NCBI RefSeq assembly: GCF_013391955.1
Contig: NZ_JABUOH010000023.1
Location: 1-41,363 of the forward strand
Length of the DNA stretch: 41,363 nt
Source: Candidatus Phytoplasma pruni
GTDB taxonomy: Bacteria; Bacillota_I; Bacilli_A; Acholeplasmatales; Acholeplasmataceae
Reading direction: 5' to 3'
How positions within the stretch are numbered: the stretch's first letter is position 1; every line of letters begins with the position of its first letter. Of the stretch, positions 1 through 7,821 are shown piece after piece. Under the pieces are notes generated by a model. The model was given only the letters and a program-made list of their open reading frames with translations. It ran no database searches and was not told the origin of the DNA. The translations under genes were made by a program, and so were the position numbers.

Positions 1-48
1 TTTTTTTATTGTGTATTTAAAAAATATTAATTTTTTTTAAAAAAATTA

Positions 49-573
49 TTATTTAATTTCGTAAGCTGTTTTAACTTCGTCAACTGCTGTTTTGTATTGA
101 TCTTTTGAAACTGCTCTTAAAGCTGTGTTCATTTTGTCAACTGCTGCTTGGTCGTTGCCTTTTTCATCTACAGCTGGTTTTAAAGCATCTACTAATAATT
201 TAACTGCTGCTTGAGCTCTTTCATAAGCTGCTTTTTTAGTGTCATCTTTAGGTTTGTTTGCGTCTTTAGTTAAATCTTCCATAGTTTTTGCATATGAATT
301 TAACGTTGAAACAACTTTTTTCAATCCTGTAGCTTTTTCTTTAACTTCTGTTTTTCCGTTAGCTGCGTTTACTGGGTTAGTAACTACTTCGTCCCATTTA
401 TCAACTAACTTAGTTTGTAAATTGTTAACTGCTTTAGTTGGTGTAGTTCTCATTAATAAGTAAGCACCAACCCCTACTAAAAGTACTACAACTGCACTAA
501 CAACACCAAGAACTATTTTACCATTCTTAGTTTTTAAATAACTTTGTTTATTTTGCTTATCCATTGCTGCCAT
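49..573 (-). CDS. imp: Imp-like immunodominant membrane protein
   Basis: A 174-residue protein with a short charged cytoplasmic N-terminus, one hydrophobic segment at about residues 21-41 and a long Lys/Ala/Val-rich hydrophilic tail. The tail would lie outside the cell. This single-anchor, C-terminus-out design and size match phytoplasma Imp, an abundant surface antigen. The neighbour upstream in transcription is a dnaD-like gene, which is the conserved location of imp in phytoplasmas (family knowledge). An AAGGAG ribosome site lies 13 bases before the first ATG; a second ATG three codons in (Met4) is also possible. The gene has its own extended -10 promoter in the gap after dnaD, so it can be expressed apart from the recG operon. 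The tail shows no recognisable domain; binding of host proteins is reported for some Imp proteins but is only inferred here. Confidence 0.82.
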   Translation of the reverse strand: MAAMDKQNKQSYLKTKNGKIVLGVVSAVVVLLVGVGAYLLMRTTPTKAVNNLQTKLVDKWDEVVTNPVNAANGKTEVKEKATGLKKVVSTLNSYAKTMEDLTKDANKPKDDTKKAAYERAQAAVKLLVDALKPAVDEKGNDQAAVDKMNTALRAVSKDQYKTAVDEVKTAYEIK

Positions 574-637
574 AATATTTTATTATCTCCTTTTTTTTCA
601 TTATTAAATCTTCAATAAAGATCCAATACCGATTTTA

Positions 638-643
638 ATTATA
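638..643 (-). promoter_or_regulatory. extended -10 promoter of imp
   Basis: On the minus strand the sequence reads ATATGTTATAATTAA, a perfect TATAAT with the upstream TG of an extended -10. There is no good -35 at 17 bases. The same 15-mer occurs at the recG promoter. Transcription should start near position 631, about 60 bases before the imp ATG. Confidence 0.6.
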
Positions 644-676
644 ACATATTTTTTTATATAAAGTTATAATAATACA

Positions 677-1294
677 TTATTTTTTAATCTGTTTAAAAAT
701 TTTATGTAGTATTTGATCCGCTTTATCGTCATTTTCTAGTTTTACATGATTTGTTTGGCTTAAAATTCTTTCGATATAATTGAGAGAATCTTTTTTATTT
801 AAACCCGCTTGAACGATTATTTGGGTAATATTATCGTGGGTATAATTCTGTTCTAAATACCAACTTTTCACGATTTCTAATTCGTTCCCAGTTAAGAGAC
901 GGCCTTTTAAAGTTTCTAAATTTTCAATAGTTTCAGAAATATTGTTTTTTTGTTTTTTTTCAGTACTTTTAGCTTCTTTTTCTTTATATAATTGTTGTAT
1001 TTTAACAAAAGTATTATCTAAATTAAAGATTTCTATAATTTTATTATCTTTTTTATCTTGTAGGATGGAAAAAAAATTTTTTTGTCTTAATCTTTCTAAA
1101 ATAGATTCTAGTTCGTTTTTAGAAAGATTCGCTTTTTTAGCTAAAAAAGAGGACGAAAAGATTTTTTTTTCATAAGAATCAAATAAACAAAGTAAAACAC
1201 TTAATTCTTGTATGTCTAAATGGAGTTTTTTAAATTCACGGATTAAAATTTTTTCTATATTTAAAAAACCTTCTTCGTATAAAATTTTAATCAT
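677..1294 (-). CDS. dnaD: DnaD-like primosome protein
   Basis: A 205-residue protein. The N-terminal half (about residues 15-90) has winged-helix character. The C-terminal part (about 130-185) resembles the DnaD/DnaB_2 domain: a helix containing GRLLTGNELEIV and KSWYL, then a short hydrophobic turn and YIERIL. DnaD-type proteins act in replication initiation and restart by helping to load the replicative helicase. The start overlaps the end of rnc by 8 bases, so translation is probably coupled. The gene is last in the recG-plsX-rnc-dnaD operon and sits next to imp, as is usual in phytoplasmas. Similarity is strongest in the C-terminal domain; the N-terminal assignment is by position and length. 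Confidence 0.75.
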   Translation of the reverse strand: MIKILYEEGFLNIEKILIREFKKLHLDIQELSVLLCLFDSYEKKIFSSSFLAKKANLSKNELESILERLRQKNFFSILQDKKDNKIIEIFNLDNTFVKIQQLYKEKEAKSTEKKQKNNISETIENLETLKGRLLTGNELEIVKSWYLEQNYTHDNITQIIVQAGLNKKDSLNYIERILSQTNHVKLENDDKADQILHKIFKQIKK

Positions 1295-1973
1295 TTTTTA
1301 AAATGCCTCCTTTAGAAACTTTGGTTAAAGCCTTTTTAGCAGCTTGTTGTTCGGCTGCTTTTTTGGTTTTACCATTCCCTTTTCCTAACCATTCTTTGCC
1401 TAAATAGACTTCTGATACAAATTCCTTTTCATGAGCTAAACCTTTTTCAGAAATGATTTTATAAGTGATATTTTGTTTTCTTGTTTGGACTAATTCTTGT
1501 AGTTGAGTTTTAAAATCAATAATATTAATGATTTTATTTAAACAAGGTAAAACAACGTGATAAAAGGTTTTTTGTGCTTGTTCAAACCCTAAATCTAAAT
1601 AAATAGCGCCAAATAAAGCCTCAAAAGCATCCGCCACAATAGAATAATTATGAACGGATCTTTTTTTCTCTCCTTTGCCTAAATAAATATATTTTTTTAA
1701 TTGAATTTCTTCAGCGTAAATCAATAAAGAATCTACACAAACTGCTTGAGCTCTTTTTTTAGTCATAACTCCTTCATCGTCTTTATTTTTTTTATATAAA
1801 TAACTCGCCATGAAGAAATTAATGACCGAATCGCCTAAAAACTCTAATCTTTCGTTATTATTGTGTTTGGCGTTATTCTCATTAGCGTACGAACTATGCG
1901 TTAAAGCGTTAATATATAAAGAAATATTTTTGGGCTTGATATTTAATCGTTTAAATAACTGTTTAATAGACAT
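1287..1973 (-). CDS. rnc: ribonuclease III
   Basis: A 228-residue enzyme that cuts double-stranded RNA during rRNA maturation and mRNA turnover. The family signature around residues 42-50 (ERLEFLGDSV) carries the metal-binding acidic residues. A second acidic cluster, DAFEALFGAIYLD, lies at about 112-124. The C-terminal double-stranded RNA-binding domain covers about 150-220, with the typical GKGNGKTKKAAEQQAAKKAL tail. Length is normal. It lies 19 bases after plsX with no acpP between, unlike the usual Firmicutes order plsX...acpP-rnc. Confidence 0.95.
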   Translation of the reverse strand: MSIKQLFKRLNIKPKNISLYINALTHSSYANENNAKHNNNERLEFLGDSVINFFMASYLYKKNKDDEGVMTKKRAQAVCVDSLLIYAEEIQLKKYIYLGKGEKKRSVHNYSIVADAFEALFGAIYLDLGFEQAQKTFYHVVLPCLNKIINIIDFKTQLQELVQTRKQNITYKIISEKGLAHEKEFVSEVYLGKEWLGKGNGKTKKAAEQQAAKKALTKVSKGGILKND

Positions 1974-1992
1974 AATGTTTCCTTATGTGATC

Positions 1993-3015
1993 TCAATTTT
2001 TTATTTTTTGAGAAAGTTTTGTTAAAAAATCTTTTTCTATTAATTTTTTCGCTTTTAAAATAGCGTTATAAAAAGAATAATAATCGGAGTTTCCTTGAGC
2101 TTTAACAACAATTTTGTTTAAACCTAAAATCATCGCTCCTCCAATTTCTTTGCTATCTAATTTTTTTTTAATGTTTTGAAGCTTTTTTTGAAAAAGTAAT
2201 TTACTAATAATTTTTTTGAACCAATTTTCTGTTAAAACGTTTTTGACGTTTTTCATTAAGATGCCAAAAGCACCTTTATATGTTTTAACGATCATATTGG
2301 AGGTGAAACCGTCACTCAATAAAACATCCGCCTCAGAGTATAAAATATTTTGCGGTTCTTCGTTGCCTTTGAATAAAACATGAGGAGTTTTTTCTAATAA
2401 ATCAAAGGTCTCCATTTCTAAATTTCTCCCTTTGTGCGGTTCTGAACCAATATTTAACATTTTCACAATAGGAGTTTCAATATTGAATAATTCTTGAGCC
2501 ACAATAGAAGCGGCAATAGCGAATAATAATAGATTTTCAGCTTTAATTTCAATATTAGCCCCAGCATCTAATAAAATTCTTGTTCTACCATCTAAAGAAG
2601 GGAAAATGATAGCTAAAGCGATTCTTTTCATAGGTTGAATAGTGCCGATAATTAAATAACTGGCTAAAATTAAAGCTTGTGTAGGGCCAGCAGAAACAAC
2701 GCCGTCTACTTCCTTATTTTTAGCCGCTTGTAAAGCTAAAAACATAGAATGTTGCGAATTATCTCTAATTTCTTCTCTAATGTTTTTAACGCCCATATCT
2801 AAATAATGAGGGGTGTGGATAATGCTTAATCTTTCTTGTAAAGATTCAGGTAATTCAGAAGAAATATGTTTTTTTAAAAATTTTTGAATTTGTGGTTCAT
2901 CGCCATATAAATAAAGATATAAATCTTTTTCTTCGGATAACGCTTTTAAACTACCTTTGATAATAGAATCGGGAGCGAAATCGCCTCCCATAGCGTCGAC
3001 TGCTATTTTAATCAT
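1993..3015 (-). CDS. plsX: phosphate acyltransferase PlsX
   Basis: A 340-residue protein opening with IAVDAMGGDFAP, the PlsX signature, and carrying VLLSDGFTSNM near residue 230. PlsX converts acyl-ACP to acyl-phosphate, the first donor step of membrane phospholipid synthesis, and acts peripherally at the membrane. The start overlaps the recG stop by 4 bases (ATGA type). In Bacillus the equivalent cluster also contains fabD, fabG and acpP; none is here. The acyl donor must therefore come from genes elsewhere or from host fatty acids, which is an inference. Confidence 0.95.
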   Translation of the reverse strand: MIKIAVDAMGGDFAPDSIIKGSLKALSEEKDLYLYLYGDEPQIQKFLKKHISSELPESLQERLSIIHTPHYLDMGVKNIREEIRDNSQHSMFLALQAAKNKEVDGVVSAGPTQALILASYLIIGTIQPMKRIALAIIFPSLDGRTRILLDAGANIEIKAENLLLFAIAASIVAQELFNIETPIVKMLNIGSEPHKGRNLEMETFDLLEKTPHVLFKGNEEPQNILYSEADVLLSDGFTSNMIVKTYKGAFGILMKNVKNVLTENWFKKIISKLLFQKKLQNIKKKLDSKEIGGAMILGLNKIVVKAQGNSDYYSFYNAILKAKKLIEKDFLTKLSQKIKN

Positions 3016-4916
3016 AATAACCTCTTTTTATTTTCTAAATTTTCAAAATCTTTTTGTACTTGAGAAATAATTTTAAAATCTGTTGCTACATTTAAAAAAT
3101 GATATTTTAAATAACCACTTTGTTTTTTACCTACAAAATCACCAGGACCTCTATTTTTTAAATCAAATTCGCTTAATTTAAAACCATTACTTTCTTGTTC
3201 TAAAATATTTAAACGTTGGTTATCTGCTGGATTTTCAGGGACTAAAAAACAATAATTTTGTTTTTCATTCCGCCCTACTCTTCCTCTTAATTGGTGTAAT
3301 TGACTTAAACCAAAATGATCGGCCCCTAAAATAACAATGGTTGTTGCGTTAGGAACATCAATTCCTACTTCAATAATAGTAGTAGCTAACAAAATACCTT
3401 GAGGATTTTTCACAAAATCCGCCATAATTTCTTCTTGTTCTTGGTTATTTTTTTTACCATGTAAAACATAAAGATGTTGAATTTGTTCTTCTTCTAAAAA
3501 AGAAGTTATGGTTTCAATATTGAATTTTTTAGCATTTTGTTTAATAGCCGGAACTACTATATAAGTTTGTTCGTTTTTAGCTTGATTTTCCCTCAATAAA
3601 GGAACCATCTCTTCAAAAGGAAATCTTGCAGTAATAATGCTTTTTTTAGCATAAGGAGGTTCGGTTAATAAAGAAGTTTTTAATAAACCAAAATACATAA
3701 CTGCTAAAGTTTTAGGAATGGGGGTCGCTGTTAAATATAAAACATCTGCTTGAAGATTTTGAAAGGAAGTTTTATCTTTCACATCAGTCCCGAACTTATG
3801 AGTCTCATCAATGATGATCAATCCTAAATCATTAAATGCCGTATTTGCTAACAAATGAGTACCAATAACCATTTGATATTCATTCTTAGCAATAGCTTTT
3901 TGTAAGGTTTTTTTCTTTTTACTTTTAGAAGTGATAAAAATAGTCTTAATTTCAGGAAATAATTTCGTAAAATTTAAATAATGTTGTTTAGCTAAAATTT
4001 CGGTTGGAGCCATCATTAAAACTTGTTTTTTGGCACTAATAACCGCAATAGCGGCTAAAAAAACAGTAATCGTTTTGCCCGAACCAACATCACCTTGAAT
4101 TAACCTTTTAGTGGGATAATTCTGTTTTAAATCACTGTAAATATCTTTGACTATTTGTTTTTGGTTATCAGTTAAAGAAAAAGGAATTTTTTGCATCATT
4201 GTTTTAATATAATGATTATCATAATTTAAAGGTTTTTTAAAAGGAAGTTTCTTTTTTTCTTCAAATAATTTTTGTGCTATATTTAGGGCTTCTTCATGTT
4301 TAAAACGTTTTAAAGTTTTATGCAGTAATTGTTGACTTTTGGGCAAATGAAGATTCATTAAAGCTTCTTTTCTATCAATTAAATTATATGTTTTTAAAAA
4401 AAGAGGACTTAAATTTTCTTTGATTTTTAATTGTGGTTTATTAAAAATACTTTTTAAAAAAGTGGTGATAGAACGATCAGTAATATTTTTAATACCATAA
4501 ACAGGCTTTATTTTATTTTTGTTTTTTAAATCAAAAGAAATTAACGAAGCAGTAATACTTTTATTATATAAATTATATTTACCTTTAATAAAAACATTTT
4601 TATTTATCTTTAAGAAATTGGTTAAATAAAATTTATTAAAAAGAACCACATCCAAAACTACATCATCATGGATTAAGATTTGAAAATGAAGTCTTTTTTT
4701 ATCAGAATCATCTTTAGATACAAGAGGTTCGCTAACAATTTTTCCTATAACATTAATGATTTCTTTATCCATCACTTGGTTAATATTAGATAAAAGGAAG
4801 TTTTGATATTTTTTAGGTTTATAAAAAATCAATTCTTTTAAAGTGTTGATATCATTTTGAACTAATTTAGGGTATAAATTAGATTTTACAAACATTTGGT
4901 TTAAATTAGAATTCAT
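3012..4916 (-). CDS. recG: ATP-dependent DNA helicase RecG
   Basis: A 634-residue helicase that remodels stalled replication forks. A divergent N-terminal wedge/OB region (about 1-210) is followed by the helicase core. Walker A is QGDVGSGKT at about 265. The DEAD-type box is DETHKFG, where most RecG proteins have DEQHRFG. LTATPIPKTL is motif III, and RGRVGR near residue 545 is motif VI. It is somewhat shorter than the usual 670-690 residues, mostly in the N-terminal region. It is the first gene of recG-plsX-rnc-dnaD, with a promoter about 215 bases upstream. Confidence 0.95.
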   Translation of the reverse strand: MNSNLNQMFVKSNLYPKLVQNDINTLKELIFYKPKKYQNFLLSNINQVMDKEIINVIGKIVSEPLVSKDDSDKKRLHFQILIHDDVVLDVVLFNKFYLTNFLKINKNVFIKGKYNLYNKSITASLISFDLKNKNKIKPVYGIKNITDRSITTFLKSIFNKPQLKIKENLSPLFLKTYNLIDRKEALMNLHLPKSQQLLHKTLKRFKHEEALNIAQKLFEEKKKLPFKKPLNYDNHYIKTMMQKIPFSLTDNQKQIVKDIYSDLKQNYPTKRLIQGDVGSGKTITVFLAAIAVISAKKQVLMMAPTEILAKQHYLNFTKLFPEIKTIFITSKSKKKKTLQKAIAKNEYQMVIGTHLLANTAFNDLGLIIIDETHKFGTDVKDKTSFQNLQADVLYLTATPIPKTLAVMYFGLLKTSLLTEPPYAKKSIITARFPFEEMVPLLRENQAKNEQTYIVVPAIKQNAKKFNIETITSFLEEEQIQHLYVLHGKKNNQEQEEIMADFVKNPQGILLATTIIEVGIDVPNATTIVILGADHFGLSQLHQLRGRVGRNEKQNYCFLVPENPADNQRLNILEQESNGFKLSEFDLKNRGPGDFVGKKQSGYLKYHFLNVATDFKIISQVQKDFENLENKKRLL

Positions 4917-5333
4917 TTTGGAAAAACCTCAAATATACCTTTAAATCTGATTTTTATTATGTCTTTGTTGGGTAAAAACAACCAATATGGCGATATCTTT
5001 CTAACTAATCAAGATCAGGTAATTAACACTATTTTAATAACATTAAAAAATTAGTACCACATTATTAAATCTTTTTTATATTGAATAATATTTTAAAAAT
5101 AATATGGATATTATGCTTAAAATATTATTCATCTTCTTAATTATAACATATTTCAAATAATTGCGGTCTAATGGTTTTTTGTTTTTTTAAAAAAAATATT
5201 TTGTTTATTGAAAGAAGTGTAAAATAGAAAAGTTCAATATAGAAGAAGTAAAGATACCATAAATTTATTATCTTTTAATGCGATAATTGTCTGTAAATCG
5301 TTATTAAATTTTTATTTTACCATAATATAGAAA
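4917..5333. other. gene-free spacer upstream of recG
   Basis: This AT-rich stretch lies between recG and the terminator of the DUF2963 gene. It has no ORF with a plausible ribosome site. The only feature I can support is the recG promoter at 5140-5145, which would give an untranslated leader of about 215 bases. I see no riboswitch or T-box motif in that leader. Confidence 0.5.
5140..5145 (-). promoter_or_regulatory. extended -10 promoter of the recG operon
   Basis: The minus strand reads TTTGAAATATGTTATAATTAAG, a perfect TATAAT with an extended TG. It shares the 15-mer ATATGTTATAATTAA with the imp promoter. No convincing -35 is present. Confidence 0.55.
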
Positions 5334-5366
5334 AATAACACCTTAATTTTTCATTAAGGTGTTATT
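5334..5366 (-). terminator. terminator of the first DUF2963 gene
   Basis: A perfect 14-bp inverted repeat (AATAACACCTTAAT / ATTAAGGTGTTATT) with a 5-base loop, followed on the minus strand by TTTTCTAT. It overlaps the stop codon (5354-5356) of the in-frame remnant downstream of 5540. This places the original gene end here rather than at 5540. Confidence 0.85.
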
Positions 5367-5539
5367 ATAAAATCTTTTGAGCGGTTTTCATTGTAAACTG
5401 TTTCTATTGTTAATTCGCCTGTTTCAGGATTATATGTTTTTTTTTTTTTTTTTTGTTGTTGTTCATTTTTGAATTCGCTTTTGATAGGTTTTTTGTCGCC
5501 GTTTAAAGAGGTGATATAATCAATCTTTGCACTACCGTT
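5354..5539 (-). pseudogene. in-frame C-terminal remnant of the DUF2963 gene
   Basis: After the TAA at 5540-5542 the same reading frame stays open for 61 codons, to a TAA at 5354-5356. The remnant starts NGSAKIDYITSLNGDKKPIK, runs through a poly-Lys stretch and ends with a DUF2963-like unit (TYNPETGELTIETVYNENR). The upstream protein ends TTYNVG; joined across the stop, the sequence reads as a normal DUF2963 repeat. The poly-Lys stretch is encoded by an uninterrupted run of 18 A (18 T at 5437-5454 on the plus strand), which should be slippery. The remnant has no ribosome site or start codon of its own. I read it as the lost end of the 332-residue protein. Confidence 0.75.
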
Positions 5540-6538
5540 TTATCCAACGTTATATGTAGTTAAAGTATTATTTTTATAATCTATGATAGAGTCAATTTTC
5601 TTATCCTCTGTATTTTCGCCATCCTTTTTATAAAAAGTTATTTGAGAAGCTCTTTCTTGTGTTGTTTGGTTATCGTATTTTTTTTCAAATAGTTGTTTTT
5701 TAGGGTAAAAAAAAGAATTGTTGAGAAGAATATCGTCTTTATAATTGGACTGAAACCAAATTGTGGAACCGTCAGGATAGAATTTAGTATAAATTTTTTC
5801 ATTTTGTAAAATTTTATATTCTGTAATATTGTCATTCTTTCCATCTTCACGCTTATAAGTTTCTTTTATCTTTTCTTCTTGTTCATTATATTCTTCAATC
5901 GAGCGAATTGTATCGTCTGAGTTATAATAAGTGATAGTTTTTATTTTATTATTTGGATGGTAAAGAACAATTTCAATTAACTTATTTAATTTGTTTAATT
6001 TGCGAATTTTCTTGCAATTATTGTTGTCCGTTTCTGTGATTAATTTATTGCCTTGTTCATCTGTTAGATCATGTTCTTGATTTTGAAGTGTTCCATCGTT
6101 ATCAGTTGTCGGAAAACGACTGTAATTAAATTGTTTTTCCAACGTGTTATTTTCTTTGCGAATTGGCTCCTCATCATTGCCATCTTTTCTTTCGGATGAT
6201 GCATCATCTTGCGCATCTTTTAAAACATGTTCTTTATTGTCAGATGTTCCTTCGTTATGGGATGACGGAAAATGACTGTAATAAACTTTTTTTTCCGAAG
6301 TGTCATCATCTTTTGATATTTTGTCAGACTCTTTTGGTACATTTTTATCATATTGTTCTTGTGATTTGATTGTATTTTCTAGATTGTCATATCTTGTTTT
6401 TTTGTCAGCTAAATTGATTTTTTCTTCTGATTTAAGAGAATTAAAAGCTGACACTCCAAAAAAACTAAAGAACAAAAATATTGTTAAAATTAAAATAAGT
6501 GCTTTATTGTTTTGCAATAATTTATTATTTTTTTTCAT
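5540..6538 (-). CDS. secreted DUF2963 repeat protein, apparently truncated
   Basis: A 332-residue protein. It has a cleavable-looking signal peptide (hydrophobic residues 13-28, probable cut after VSA at 31), then a highly charged low-complexity region. The C-terminal half (about 180-332) consists of Tyr/Asp/Asn-rich strands such as TITYYNSDDTIRSIEEYNE, typical of DUF2963, a domain known mainly from phytoplasmas and of unknown function. The charged region holds an imperfect tandem duplication: residues 82-112 (YYSHFP) and 134-164 (NYSRFP), 52 residues apart, also visible in DNA at 6203-6295 and 6047-6139. The frame continues 61 codons beyond the stop, so this is probably a nonsense-shortened form. 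It has its own promoter. Export suggests a surface or host-interaction role, but no function can be assigned. Confidence 0.72.
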   Translation of the reverse strand: MKKNNKLLQNNKALILILTIFLFFSFFGVSAFNSLKSEEKINLADKKTRYDNLENTIKSQEQYDKNVPKESDKISKDDDTSEKKVYYSHFPSSHNEGTSDNKEHVLKDAQDDASSERKDGNDEEPIRKENNTLEKQFNYSRFPTTDNDGTLQNQEHDLTDEQGNKLITETDNNNCKKIRKLNKLNKLIEIVLYHPNNKIKTITYYNSDDTIRSIEEYNEQEEKIKETYKREDGKNDNITEYKILQNEKIYTKFYPDGSTIWFQSNYKDDILLNNSFFYPKKQLFEKKYDNQTTQERASQITFYKKDGENTEDKKIDSIIDYKNNTLTTYNVG

Positions 6539-6569
6539 TTTTGCTTCTCTTTCTTTTTATATTACTTCC

Positions 6570-6575
6570 ATTATA
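6570..6575 (-). promoter_or_regulatory. -10 promoter of the first DUF2963 gene
   Basis: The minus strand reads GAGTATAATGG, a perfect TATAAT about 32 bases before the ATG; AGAGAAG then acts as the ribosome site. No clear -35 is seen. A TTAAAAGTTTT element lies about 40 bases upstream and also occurs before the second DUF2963 gene. Confidence 0.55.
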
Positions 6576-6707
6576 CTCTTTTTTTTGATTTTTTATAATT
6601 TTTCTACAACAACAAAACTTTTAATAAGTTCCAACGGATTTTTCGAAAAATAGATATAATTTTATCTTAAAACGTACCTCCCATTTTATTGGTTAACGAA
6701 TAGCTAA

Positions 6708-6738
6708 TAAAAAAAAGACCTTATTCAAATAAGGTCTT
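6708..6738 (-). terminator. terminator of the second DUF2963 gene
   Basis: A perfect 11-bp stem (AAGACCTTATT / AATAAGGTCTT). The A-run at 6708-6716 becomes a U-tract on the minus-strand transcript. It sits 20 bases past the stop at 6759. Confidence 0.85.
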
Positions 6739-6758
6739 AAAGTGGAGAAAAACATTCT

Positions 6759-7454
6759 TTAACGATGAATAGTTTCTTCAATTGAACTATCAGAATTATA
6801 GTAAATAGTTCTCGTTAATTTTTCGTTTTCAGGGTCGTATTCTTCCACCCTATTTCTTTGTTTATCTTGGATATTATAGTAAGTTTTTTTGATCATTTTA
6901 CCGTTATTAGGATTAAATTCCGTTTCATAAAAAAGACCGAAGAACCCTTTAAATATTTTGATAGGTGGTTGGTAAGAATTGTTGGGAAGAGTATTTTTAT
7001 CTGAAACATTCATCTTTTCAGGTTTAGTTGGCGGAGGAGTAGTGTCTAAATAGTCTAATTGCCATTGAAAATCTTTTAAAACCATGGAAGTACCTAAATT
7101 GATATTATCCAAAAACCATTCATCATTGATAAAACCTTTTTTATATTCGTATTGATGGGTATTTCCTTCGCTATCGTAAAGGATTAGGTCCTCTCTATAC
7201 AATATGTTTTTGATGTCTCTACCTTTATATTCTCCTGGTTTAATATAACATTGATTTTGCCATTTTTTTAAATCTTCTTTATAATCATCTTCATTTTCAT
7301 ATTTTTGGTTACCCCATTGATGCGTTTTAGAAGTTAATTTTCGGGGCGTCTGATAAAACATCATTAACCCTAAAATAAAACATAAAATCAATATGGAAGA
7401 CACTATAGCGGTTATAATGCATTTTTTATTTTTTACCAATTCTTTGAGTTTCAT
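6759..7454 (-). CDS. membrane-anchored DUF2963 protein
   Basis: A 231-residue protein with an N-terminal membrane segment (about residues 12-33) and a mainly hydrophilic outer part. The last 60 residues carry the DUF2963 pattern: TEFNPNNGKMIKKTYYN, then VEEYDPENEKLTRTIYYNSD. It is a paralogue of the neighbouring gene at 5540-6538 only in this C-terminal module; the middle (about 40-165) is unrelated and not recognised, with a Pro-rich hinge (TTPPPTKPEK) near 138. No clear signal cleavage site follows the hydrophobic segment, so it may stay anchored. It has its own promoter and terminator. Function unknown; a host-facing surface protein is an inference. Confidence 0.7.
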   Translation of the reverse strand: MKLKELVKNKKCIITAIVSSILILCFILGLMMFYQTPRKLTSKTHQWGNQKYENEDDYKEDLKKWQNQCYIKPGEYKGRDIKNILYREDLILYDSEGNTHQYEYKKGFINDEWFLDNINLGTSMVLKDFQWQLDYLDTTPPPTKPEKMNVSDKNTLPNNSYQPPIKIFKGFFGLFYETEFNPNNGKMIKKTYYNIQDKQRNRVEEYDPENEKLTRTIYYNSDSSIEETIHR

Positions 7455-7560
7455 CTTTTCTTGCCTGTTTTTCTTTCTTTAATTGTTATTTATTAAAAGC
7501 ATAATTAATAGATTCTTGATGTATGTTTAAAAATAATTTACTTTTTTATTTTATGTCTCT

Positions 7561-7566
7561 ATTATA
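7561..7566 (-). promoter_or_regulatory. -10 promoter of the second DUF2963 gene
   Basis: The minus strand reads CGTATAATAGAG, a perfect TATAAT about 107 bases before the ATG. TTAAAAGTTTTA lies about 33 bases upstream, resembling the upstream part of the paralogue's promoter. The -35 is weak. Confidence 0.5.
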
Positions 7567-7791
7567 CGTTTTTTTTGCAATAGTTTGAGGACAAAAATAA
7601 AACTTTTAAAAAAACACAAAATTTAAGAACATAAAAAAAATCATAAAATGCAGGCAATAAGGTTGATTTATGCATTTCTCTGTACATAGATTAATGACCT
7701 AATTTCTTTCATTATGACAAGAACAAGATGTATTTATTTTCTCTATGATAAGCTCAACAATCATTTGTTAAGTTAATTCGTTAAAAATAAC

Positions 7792-7821
7792 TTGACAATT
7801 GTATATAAAATAACTTATAAT
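7792..7821 (+). promoter_or_regulatory. consensus sigma-70 type promoter upstream of asnS
   Basis: TTGACA at 7792-7797 and TATAAT at 7816-7821 with an 18-base spacer, among the best promoters in the window. It probably drives asnS and the ABC importer genes, leaving a leader of about 370 bases. Confidence 0.75.

Noticed and set aside
1-48. AT-only inverted repeat after imp as a terminator
   Set aside because: The stem would be only A-T pairs and cannot be told from background at the window edge.
239-463. Plus-strand ORF opposite imp
   Set aside because: Antisense shadow of the Imp coding region, with no ribosome site and no recognisable protein.
5437-5454. T18 run taken as a sequencing artefact only
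   Set aside because: The length given keeps the downstream DUF2963 frame perfectly open, so I treat it as real, though its exact length should be confirmed by reads.
5638-5850. Second-frame minus-strand ORF inside the DUF2963 gene
   Set aside because: Out of frame within a longer, better supported gene; its hydrophobic pattern comes from the AT-rich sequence.
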